DNA of 45,388 nucleotides from Aequorivita soesokkakensis (GTDB lineage Bacteria > Bacteroidota > Bacteroidia > Flavobacteriales > Flavobacteriaceae): the NCBI RefSeq assembly GCF_001641085.1, contig NZ_LXIE01000022.1, positions 1-45,388 on the forward strand. Reading direction: 5' to 3'. The translations under genes and the position numbers were made by a program. Positions 34,762 through 41,941 of the stretch are shown here, piece by piece (the first letter of the stretch is position 1; each line of letters starts with the position of its first letter). The notes below the pieces were generated by a model. That model saw only the letters and a list, made by a program, of their open reading frames with translations, was not told where the DNA came from and did no database searches.

Positions 34762-35627
34762 TATACCGTATCAATAAAATTCTTCTCCGTTCTATTAAAA
34801 ACCACAAGGCCTAAAAAAAATACTCCAATACAAATAAATAAGGTATAGATAAATCCAGACCATGTAAACGTTCCCGTATTCAGCAACATATATCTAAAAC
34901 CTTCTATAATTTGTGTCAAAGGATTGTACGCCACAAAATCTGCTACAAAGGCCGGTAATTTTTTTCGGGCTTCGCTTAGTGGGTAAGGCACTGCCGATAC
35001 ATACATAAGCAACGAAACTGCAAAACCAACCAATACATTTAAATCGCGATACTTGGTGGTCATAGCTGTAATAGTCATCCCCAAGCCCAAGCCCAAAAAG
35101 GCCATCATCATTATGTAAACAGGGAACAATAATAAGTTGATATTAAGCCCAAATTGATACCCTTGGGTAAGATAATAAATATAGAAACCCATAAATATTA
35201 AAAACTGTATACCAAACTTCAACAGATTGCTAATGGTTATGGACATTGGCATAATTACGCGCGGAAAATATACCTTCCCAAAAATACTTTGGTTGCTGGC
35301 AAAGGTATTTGAAGTTTTGCTGAGGCATTCCTTAAAGTAGTTCCAAGCCGTAATACCCGCAAGGTTAAACAGAAAAGGCGGGATGCCGCCCGTTGATATA
35401 TTTCCCAAATTGTTAAATACCAAGGTAAAGATTACCGAAGTAAATAGCGGTTGTATAAAATACCACAATGGCCCCAAAATAGTCTGTTTGTAAACCGTGG
35501 TAATGTCCCGTTTCACAAAAAGAATCAGGAGGTCGCGGTAGCGCCATACTTCTTTTAAATTAAGGTCAAACGCTTTTTTTTTGGAAGAAATCTCGTAAAG
35601 CCAAGTATCTTTTTGATGGGGGATCAA
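34761..35627 (-). CDS. wzm: Polysaccharide ABC exporter permease (Wzm type)
   Basis: 288 residues with six hydrophobic segments (for example SVIFTLVFNNLGN, FLIFMGFYIYYLT, MMMAFLGLGLGMTI and TLFICIGVFFLGLVVF). The opening LKEVWRYRDLLILFVKRDI...YKQTILGPLWYFIQP is the signature of ABC-2 type O-antigen/teichoic-acid exporters. Start: TTG at 35627; no ATG or GTG is available in this frame upstream of the conserved part. It begins the second block of the locus after the terminator at 35.8 kb, so it should have its own promoter in 35628-35784, where I cannot see a consensus. Confidence 0.9.
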   Translation of the reverse strand: MIPHQKDTWLYEISSKKKAFDLNLKEVWRYRDLLILFVKRDITTVYKQTILGPLWYFIQPLFTSVIFTLVFNNLGNISTGGIPPFLFNLAGITAWNYFKECLSKTSNTFASNQSIFGKVYFPRVIMPMSITISNLLKFGIQFLIFMGFYIYYLTQGYQFGLNINLLLFPVYIMMMAFLGLGLGMTITAMTTKYRDLNVLVGFAVSLLMYVSAVPYPLSEARKKLPAFVADFVAYNPLTQIIEGFRYMLLNTGTFTWSGFIYTLFICIGVFFLGLVVFNRTEKNFIDTV

Positions 35628-35670
35628 GCTGTTGTTTTTTTGATGGGTGCTAAGATAGGAAATTTGTTGT

Positions 35671-35705
35671 TAGTCTATAGTAAGTAGTCTTTAGACTTTA
35701 GGGAC
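35671..35705. repeat. Heptanucleotide minisatellite, unit near TAGTCTT, 5 units
   Basis: TAGTCTA, TAGTAAG, TAGTCTT, TAGACTT and TAGGGAC in unbroken 7-nt phase. It lies 44 nt upstream of the wzm start, in the region where a promoter for the exporter block would be expected. Confidence 0.6.
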
Positions 35706-35782
35706 CCATAAATATTTGCTTTGTGTTTTGGAACATTTTTTACAGCGCTTATTTTACTAAAAACAAACAAATATCCTCCAAT

Positions 35783-35820
35783 AAAAAACCCTGCGTAACA
35801 AAAGCTATACAGGGTTTTAA
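35783..35820 (-). terminator. Intrinsic terminator after the two surface-protein genes
   Basis: On the minus strand AAAACCCTG (35810-35818) pairs perfectly with CAGGGTTTT (35785-35793), loop 16 nt, followed by TTATT. It lies about 30 nt after the stop of the gene 35851-37350 and separates the surface-protein pair from the wzm/wzt block. Confidence 0.7.
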
Positions 35821-35850
35821 TAATTAACCTACTAAAAATTATTATTTATA

Positions 35851-37350
35851 CTATTCTTGGTTTGCTGACTGTAAAAGAGCTGTTGTTTTTTCAGAATCAA
35901 ATTGGGCTTCCACTTTTTTGGAAGGTACTGCAACTTGCTGCGGCATATCTTCTGGTTTTAGCTCTGGAAAGCGAAGATTTTCCTTGCCTTTCCAAATACC
36001 ATAAATTTTGTAATAAACGGTTCCATTGCTTCTACCGCCTTGGTCTTCCAAAGTGAAGGATTTGGTTTCTTGGTTTCTTTTCAATTGAATATTCCCCAAA
36101 GTGTTTTCACCTCCTTGAACAAAAACCTTAAACGGTGTTTCCGTAGAAAGCACTTCCACAAAAAGAGGGTCTAACTTTACAGTTGCCTTGCCGTTTACTA
36201 ACTGGGCCTCTCCTATATCAAAAAACCAATTTTCAGGAGCCTCAGGGGCAAAAAGAATACGCTCCCCATCATTTGCTGTGCGCATTGTTGTGGATACAGA
36301 ACCACCACCTGTTCCTGCAATCTTAACATTGGTATTTGCGATTCTAGCTCCTACATATATAGTTTCTTGACTATTATTTCTACTAACATAATTACCTATA
36401 AATGTAGCTCTATTGGTTCCATTATTTCCACTTCCGGTAATGGCTGCAATACTAGTTATTCCCCATTGATTGCCTTTAAAAATACCTCCAGTATTATCGG
36501 CAAAGTTTGCTGCTATTTCAGCATCTAAGTTTAAACCATTGCCAGCGCCTGCATATCCATAACTCGGATTAGTATAAAGCGCCCAACTTACAGTACCATA
36601 TTGTGTTCCAGAAAAAGCGGCACCACTTCCAGTAGGAATTATTTTTTCCGGAACATTGTTACCTAAGCCAATTATTCCTGTTCCATTTGCATTAGTATTA
36701 ATACCTGCTAAAGCACCTACATTAGTTCCGGTATAACCAACTCCAATAGCACCTATGCTTCCTGGCGAGTCTCCTTTAACACCTTCGCCTCCTGTTGTAG
36801 TATTTTCACCATATACGCCACCACCAACACCTATACCATATCCTGCAACTGCAATATGGTCGTTAGGGCCAGTAACGCTAAACCTATCTGTAGCAGCAGG
36901 TGTATTATCATTCACCGAAACTAAACCGTCACTTGTAAAAGTAATGCGCTCAGTATCATTGGTAGCCAAAATAAAGTTTTCGGTATCAGGTGTGCCCACA
37001 TAATTTTCACCAGGCGCTGTCCCAGGAGTAGTGGGTGTATTACCAACTCTTTTCCAATCTTTTCCACCATCTATGGGTTTCCATTCGGTATCGGTTACGC
37101 TCCAATAAAAATAACCAGGCCCCGTAGCATTACTAGTGTTATAAACCATTAAACTTTCTACAGGAATTCCTGTTAATGGAGCAAATGTTGTTAAATCTGT
37201 CAATGCTATTCGCGGAATCAAAAGACCTTTATTAGCACTTTCCAATTGTAGAATGGCATCACCCTGCATATTAGTTGTGCCTATACCTACTTGCGAAAAA
37301 GCAGTAGTGGACAGCAATAAAAGAAAAAGATATAAATTTAGATTTTTCAT
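35851..37350 (-). CDS. Secreted glycine-rich repeat surface protein (paralogue B)
   Basis: 499 residues. Signal peptide (LYLFLLLLSTTAFS) then QVGIGTTNMQGDAILQLE and KGLLIPRIALTDL, the standard opening of many flavobacterial surface proteins. The middle (about 150-330) is a glycine-rich repeat with units such as GVGGGVYGENTTTGGEGVKG, likely a beta-solenoid or fibre. The C-terminal part (ERILFAPEAPENWFFDIG, GQLVNGKATVKLD-like, FKVFVQGGENTLG, LEDQGGRSNGTVYYKIYG) is a domain also seen at the ends of other bacterial fibre-like proteins. No T9SS CTD is evident. Sits 16 nt after its paralogue. Function unknown. Confidence 0.72.
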   Translation of the reverse strand: MKNLNLYLFLLLLSTTAFSQVGIGTTNMQGDAILQLESANKGLLIPRIALTDLTTFAPLTGIPVESLMVYNTSNATGPGYFYWSVTDTEWKPIDGGKDWKRVGNTPTTPGTAPGENYVGTPDTENFILATNDTERITFTSDGLVSVNDNTPAATDRFSVTGPNDHIAVAGYGIGVGGGVYGENTTTGGEGVKGDSPGSIGAIGVGYTGTNVGALAGINTNANGTGIIGLGNNVPEKIIPTGSGAAFSGTQYGTVSWALYTNPSYGYAGAGNGLNLDAEIAANFADNTGGIFKGNQWGITSIAAITGSGNNGTNRATFIGNYVSRNNSQETIYVGARIANTNVKIAGTGGGSVSTTMRTANDGERILFAPEAPENWFFDIGEAQLVNGKATVKLDPLFVEVLSTETPFKVFVQGGENTLGNIQLKRNQETKSFTLEDQGGRSNGTVYYKIYGIWKGKENLRFPELKPEDMPQQVAVPSKKVEAQFDSEKTTALLQSANQE

Positions 37351-37366
37351 AATTTACACGTTTTTA

Positions 37367-38845
37367 TTATTGTTTATCCTTTAACGGAAGTGAAGGCCCG
37401 TCTGGGGCAGGATTGGTGGCTTCTAAATTATATGTTGCAGGAATACTTTCTTTTTTAAGTTCTGGAAAGCGAAGATTTTCTTTTCCTTTCCAAATAGCGT
37501 AGATACTGTATTGGACAGTACCATTGCTTCTCCCTCCCAAGTCTTCCACCAAAAAGCTTTTTTCCTTTATGTTTCTCGTAATGCGTATGGTGCCCATAGC
37601 ACCTTCACTACCTTGAACAAATACTTTAAAGGGTTTGGAGTCCGCAATTATTTCACCAAATATTTTATCCAGATGCACCACTGCCTTTCCATTGTTTAAC
37701 TGTACTTCCCCTATATCGAAAAACCAGTTTTCAGGTGATTCAGGGGCGAAAAGAACACGCTCGCCCTGTGATGTGGACATCGTGGTAGAGACAGAGCCAC
37801 CGCCCGTGCCCAATATTTTGTAATGAGTATTACCAATACGAGCACCAACATAAACCGTTTGTTGAGTATTATCAGCAGAAACATAGCGTCCTATAAAAGC
37901 TGCTCTATCTACACCATTATAAAAAGCCCCTGAGATAGCAGCGATACCAGTAACACCCCATTGTGTACCAATAAATGAACCTCCGGCACCTACTGTACCA
38001 ATGGTAGTAACATTTCTATTATTTCCTGCTGCCGAAAGACCAACTCCATTTGATGCATTAGTTGCCCAAGAAGCTGCACCTACAGTTGCGCCTCTAAAAG
38101 CACCTCCGCTACCGCCTGTAACATATACACCTCCAAAATTATTTCCGGAACCCACAACGCCAGTACCTGCAGTATTGGTGTTAACACCGTAAACCCCTGT
38201 ACCTGTATCTGAATCAGATTCACCCTTAACTCCATTGCCACTAGCTGAAACACCGTAAATTCCAATACCTGTACCGTTATTATTTCCATAAACCCCAATG
38301 CCACTGCCTGAGGAATATCCACTAATTGCTCTTTCACCATCCTCACCTAAGGAAGTAAATCTATCGGTTGAATATAAGGGTCCTCCATTTACGGAAACTT
38401 GCCCGTCATTTTCAACAACCATACGTTCTGTACCATCGGTGGCAACTATAAGATTTGTGTTATCGCTGGTCCCCAAATAGTTTTCTCCTACACCCGTTCC
38501 TGGGTTTGTATTTGCATTACCACTAGTTTGCCAATCGTTTCCACCATCAATAGGCGTCCAACGTGAACCGTTCCAAAAGAAGAATCCAGGCCCAGTAGTA
38601 GTATTGGTATTGTAAACCAACAAACTTGTAGTTGACCCCCCTGTAACCGGAGCAATTGTAGCTAAGTTTGAAATACTCATTCTTGGCACCAATACCCCTT
38701 TAGTACTGCTAGTAACATCTAAAACAGATGCATCAGCAGGAGTTGGTATTCCTATACCAACTTGTGCAAAAGCACTAAGAGAAAAAATTGTTAAAAGACA
38801 AAAAAAAGCAAAAGCCTTTAGTTGAGGAACGTACATATTTTTCAT
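37367..38845 (-). CDS. Secreted glycine-rich repeat surface protein (paralogue A)
   Basis: 492 residues from ATG 38845 (MKNMYVPQLKAF); a TTG at 38896 would add an unlikely leader. Signal peptide ends near FSLSAFAQ, followed by VGIGIPTPADASVLDV and KGVLVPRMSISNL. The centre repeats GTGIGIYGVSASGNGVKGES-like units, and the C-terminus has GERVLFAPESPENWFFDIG, KPFKVFVQGSEGAMG and EDLGGRSNGTVQYS, matching paralogue B almost residue for residue in this region while the centres differ. Probably anchored in or bound to the outer surface, perhaps to the polysaccharide; that is inference. Confidence 0.72.
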   Translation of the reverse strand: MKNMYVPQLKAFAFFCLLTIFSLSAFAQVGIGIPTPADASVLDVTSSTKGVLVPRMSISNLATIAPVTGGSTTSLLVYNTNTTTGPGFFFWNGSRWTPIDGGNDWQTSGNANTNPGTGVGENYLGTSDNTNLIVATDGTERMVVENDGQVSVNGGPLYSTDRFTSLGEDGERAISGYSSGSGIGVYGNNNGTGIGIYGVSASGNGVKGESDSDTGTGVYGVNTNTAGTGVVGSGNNFGGVYVTGGSGGAFRGATVGAASWATNASNGVGLSAAGNNRNVTTIGTVGAGGSFIGTQWGVTGIAAISGAFYNGVDRAAFIGRYVSADNTQQTVYVGARIGNTHYKILGTGGGSVSTTMSTSQGERVLFAPESPENWFFDIGEVQLNNGKAVVHLDKIFGEIIADSKPFKVFVQGSEGAMGTIRITRNIKEKSFLVEDLGGRSNGTVQYSIYAIWKGKENLRFPELKKESIPATYNLEATNPAPDGPSLPLKDKQ

Positions 38846-38896
38846 AAATAATGGTTTTAAAAAAAAACTAAATTGTGTTAAAGAGGGGCTGTTCAA

Positions 38897-39293
38897 TGTT
38901 ACCCCATATTTAGAAAATTTGCAAGTTTTAGAGTGGTTAGTTACTGTCTTTAAAGGGGTTGTGCAAAAAGTTCAAAATATCCGTCAAGATGTTTTCTATT
39001 TTCGATAAGGGGATTTTTTATGTAGGAAAACACTTATTTTGCTGTAAGTCAAAAGAGTGGCTTTTAAAACTTTAACATTTTAAAAACTTCAATATGAGGG
39101 AAATTTCTTCCGAAAAAGGCTTTTTGTTTGGGAAAAGTGAAGGGTAAAACTTGAAGCGGGAATAGTGAATCGTGAATTGTGAATCGGGAGTTGTGTGTTT
39201 CGACAAGCTCAGCATGAAAGGTTATGGGTTAAAACTTAAAAAAATAACCGATAACTCAGAACTGTGAGTTGAGAATGGACAACGGAAAACTAC
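38897..39293. other. Non-coding stretch upstream of the surface-protein genes
   Basis: About 400 bases without a credible gene. It holds a 13-nt sequence TGTAGGAAAACAC (39021-39033) also present with one extra A at 5751-5764, a heptad repeat (39161-39195), a REP-like TTTCGACAAGCTCAGCATGA (about 39198-39217) and a small palindrome AACTCA-6-TGAGTT near 39255. The promoter of the surface-protein genes should lie at its left end. Confidence 0.5.
39161..39195. repeat. Heptanucleotide minisatellite, unit near AATCGTG, 5 units
   Basis: AATAGTG, AATCGTG, AATTGTG, AATCGGG and AGTTGTG follow each other in strict 7-nt phase. Confidence 0.75.
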
Positions 39294-40268
39294 TTAGAAC
39301 TTCTCCCATGTAATTCCCAATCCATCTTTTACTGAAAACAATGGTTCATAGCCCAGCAGCTTTCGCGCTTTGTCAATATTTGCCAACGAATCACGAACAT
39401 CGCCTTTGCGGTCTGGACCATAAATGGCGGTTATCTTTTTACCTGATATGTTTTGAAGATCATTCCAAAGGGTATTCAAGCTTATTCTTTCCCCATAAGC
39501 CACGTTGAAAACTTGGTTTACGGCTTCCTCTTCCGCAAAAAAGGCGCGCACATTTGCCTGTACGGCGTTCTGCACAAAGGTAAAGTCGCGGGTCTGCTCG
39601 CCATCGCCATTAATGGTTGGTGCTTTTTCGTCCTTTAAAGCCTGCATAAAGAGCGGAATTACTGCCGCATAAGCTCCTGTTGGACATTGGTTTGGACCAA
39701 AAACGTTAAAGTAACGCAGGCCAATGGTCTGTGTGCCGTAAGTTTTATAAAAAACATCGGCGTAAAGTTCGTTTACAAGCTTGGTGACCGCATACGGTGA
39801 AAGCGGTTTCCCTATTGTATCTTCCACTTTTGGAAGGTTTGGACTGTCGCCATAAGTAGAACTGGATGCGGCATAAACCAAACGCTTTACGGTTTTACTT
39901 TCTTTTTGCGCCACCAACATATTCAGAAAACCTGTCACGTTCACTTCATTGGAAGTAACCGGATCGTTGATGGAGCGTGGTACAGAACCCAAAGCTGCTT
40001 GGTGGGAAACATAATCAATGTCTTCCATCGACTTTTTACAGGTTTCCAGATCGCGAATATCGCCATCCATAAATTCAAAGCTGGGATTGTCTTGAAAAGC
40101 GTCAAGGTTTTTCATAAACCCTGTTGATAAATTGTCTAGTACTCGAACTTTTTTGGCGTTGTTATGCAGTAAATATTCAACAAGGTTAGAACCAATAAAA
40201 CCTGCGCCTCCGGTTATTAAGAAGGTAAGTTTTGAGAGGTCGGCTGAATGATATTTAGAAGTTTTCAA
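39294..40268 (-). CDS. UDP-GlcNAc/GlcNAcA 4-epimerase, TviC/WbpP type
   Basis: 324 residues. NAD-binding TGGAGFIGSNLVEYLL (GGAGFIG 20-26), catalytic Ser in AASSSTYGD (136-138) and Y159-x3-K163 in SPYAVTKLVNE. SVPRSINDPVTSNEVNVTGF and NVFGPNQCPTGAYAAVIP are typical of the WbpP/TviC group, which interconverts UDP-GlcNAc(A) and UDP-GalNAc(A). Start TTG at 40268; no ATG before the conserved part. Follows the UDP-sugar dehydrogenase gene after 250 repeat-rich bases. Together they should supply UDP-GalNAcA or a related acid. Confidence 0.88.
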   Translation of the reverse strand: MKTSKYHSADLSKLTFLITGGAGFIGSNLVEYLLHNNAKKVRVLDNLSTGFMKNLDAFQDNPSFEFMDGDIRDLETCKKSMEDIDYVSHQAALGSVPRSINDPVTSNEVNVTGFLNMLVAQKESKTVKRLVYAASSSTYGDSPNLPKVEDTIGKPLSPYAVTKLVNELYADVFYKTYGTQTIGLRYFNVFGPNQCPTGAYAAVIPLFMQALKDEKAPTINGDGEQTRDFTFVQNAVQANVRAFFAEEEAVNQVFNVAYGERISLNTLWNDLQNISGKKITAIYGPDRKGDVRDSLANIDKARKLLGYEPLFSVKDGLGITWEKF

Positions 40269-40301
40269 TGCGCTAATTTTTAAATAAGGTTTTATTTTTT
40301 A

Positions 40302-40371
40302 ACCACAGAGGGCACAGAGCTTTTCACAAAGATCACAAAGTTTTATTGTGCCTTTGGAGGTTTCTTTGTTA
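40302..40371. repeat. Degenerate NNCACAAAG inverted-repeat element
   Basis: The left arm 40302-40340 keeps four blocks (9+9+12+9). The right arm (about 40347-40371) is much eroded but still shows CTTTGTT and TTGTGCCTTTGG. It lies 34 nt upstream of the epimerase start. Confidence 0.5.
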
Positions 40372-40379
40372 ATAGTTAT

Positions 40380-40471
40380 GTTAATTCATTAAACTGATAC
40401 TTCGACTGCGCTCAGTATGACATTTTGTTAATTCATTAAACTATACTTCGACTGCGCTCAGTATGACATTA
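40380..40471. repeat. Tandem duplication with TTCGACTGCGCTCAG core
   Basis: Two direct copies, 40380-40426 (47 nt) and 40427-40471 (45 nt), identical but for a GA deletion and the final bases. Each ends in CTTCGACTGCGCTCAGTATG. The core is a REP-like repeat common in this phylum and is related to those at about 3071 and 39198. Confidence 0.8.
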
Positions 40472-40518
40472 GTAATATTGAAAGCCGTTATTGCAATCAT
40501 AGAACTGAGCACCGAAAA

Positions 40519-41805
40519 TTACAAACATCCGTCCACCAATTTTTTCGGAAAAAATGATTTTACGTCAAAAATAACGGAAGGAGAGGCTTTGTGGTTTTCA
40601 AGATTAAAATCTGAAAACTCTTTATGGCCAACTGCCAATATTATTGCTTCGTAATTCTTTTTTAGTTGCGATTCCTCGCTTAGTAAACGCAACCCAAATT
40701 CATTGGAAACCTCTGCTACTTTTGCCCAAGGATCATAAACATCTATATTGAGATTATATTTGCGCAATTCCTGGATAACGTCTATAACTTTACTATTGCG
40801 GATATCAGGGCAATTTTCCTTAAAGGTGATTCCCAAGATAAGCACATGCCCCCCTTTTACCTTACATTCTTTTTGAATCATTAGCTTGACAACCTCTTGG
40901 GCCACGTAATTGCCCATACCATCATTCATGCGCCTTCCCGCTAAAATAATCTCTGGATTATAGCCTTCTTCCTGCGCTTTTTGTGCCAAATAATACGGGT
41001 CAACCCCAATGCAATGCCCGCCCACAAGACCGGGTGTGAATTTTAAAAAGTTCCATTTGGTGCCTGCAGCTTCAAGAACATCCTGTGTATCAATATTTAA
41101 CAAGCGGAATATTTTGGAAAGCTCATTTACAAAAGCAATATTGATGTCGCGTTGCGAGTTTTCAATAACCTTTGCAGCTTCGGCCACTTTAATGGAAGGT
41201 GCCAAATGGGTTCCTGCCGTAATTATTGAAGCGTACAGATTATCTATGTATGTTGCAGCTTCTGGCGTGGAACCAGAGGTTACTTTTAAGATCTTGGTAA
41301 CTGTATGTTGTTTATCTCCCGGATTTATTCGCTCTGGGGAATAGCCTGCGTAAAAGTTTTTATTAAACTTCAAATTAGAATATGTTTCCAAAATTGGCAC
41401 GCAAATGTCTTCTGTTACCCCTGGATATACAGTAGATTCATAAATAACCACATCGCCTTCCTTCAAAATTTTACCAACAGTCTCACTTGCTTTTTGAAGC
41501 GGTATAAGAACGGGTTGGTTGTATTTGTTTGTAGGGGTTGGCACCGTTACAATATAAACAGTGGCGTCAGCAATCTTTGATGGATCGTCTGTAACTGTAA
41601 GCCCCGTGGTTTCGTTTTGCGACAAGGCTTTTTTCAATTCTTCGGAAGAAAGTTCCAAAGTATTGTCCTCGCCATTTTGAAGTTGCTGAATACGAGATGA
41701 ATTAATATCGAAACCAATTACTTTATATTTTTCCGCAAAGGCTGCGGCAAGCGGCAAACCTACATAACCAAGGCCTATTATTGCGATTGTGGGGTTTTGT
41801 TTCAT
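40519..41805 (-). CDS. UDP-N-acetylglucosamine 6-dehydrogenase-like enzyme, TviB/WbpA type
   Basis: 428 residues from ATG 41805 (MKQNPTIAIIG); an in-frame TTG at 41835 would add ten residues unlike the family. NAD-binding GLGYVG (11-16), the oxidation site TPGLVGGHCIGVDPYYLAQ with catalytic Cys about 265, and IYESTVYPGVTED. It oxidises C6 of a UDP-HexNAc to the uronic acid using two NAD+. FDINSSRIQQLQNGEDNTLEL fits the TviB/WbpA branch rather than UDP-glucose dehydrogenase. This makes the product polysaccharide acidic even without sulfate. Gap of 106 nt to wzc. Confidence 0.9.
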   Translation of the reverse strand: MKQNPTIAIIGLGYVGLPLAAAFAEKYKVIGFDINSSRIQQLQNGEDNTLELSSEELKKALSQNETTGLTVTDDPSKIADATVYIVTVPTPTNKYNQPVLIPLQKASETVGKILKEGDVVIYESTVYPGVTEDICVPILETYSNLKFNKNFYAGYSPERINPGDKQHTVTKILKVTSGSTPEAATYIDNLYASIITAGTHLAPSIKVAEAAKVIENSQRDINIAFVNELSKIFRLLNIDTQDVLEAAGTKWNFLKFTPGLVGGHCIGVDPYYLAQKAQEEGYNPEIILAGRRMNDGMGNYVAQEVVKLMIQKECKVKGGHVLILGITFKENCPDIRNSKVIDVIQELRKYNLNIDVYDPWAKVAEVSNEFGLRLLSEESQLKKNYEAIILAVGHKEFSDFNLENHKASPSVIFDVKSFFPKKLVDGCL

Positions 41806-41860
41806 TTTGGGTTTAAAAAGTTTGGGGAATGCCAAAGCTGTGGCAAAATATTTAAAATGG

Positions 41861-41868
41861 CAAAATTA
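41861..41868 (-). promoter_or_regulatory. Possible -7 promoter box TAATTTTG
   Basis: A match to the TAnnTTTG box of Bacteroidota, 55 nt upstream of the dehydrogenase ATG, but without a clear TTG at the -33 distance. Weak; the gene could equally be read from wza. Confidence 0.25.
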
Positions 41869-41941
41869 AGGGTTTTATTAGAAAAGGTGATGTTAAATTT
41901 AAAAACATCCTCTTTGAATGATTGTTTGAAGAAAATAGATA

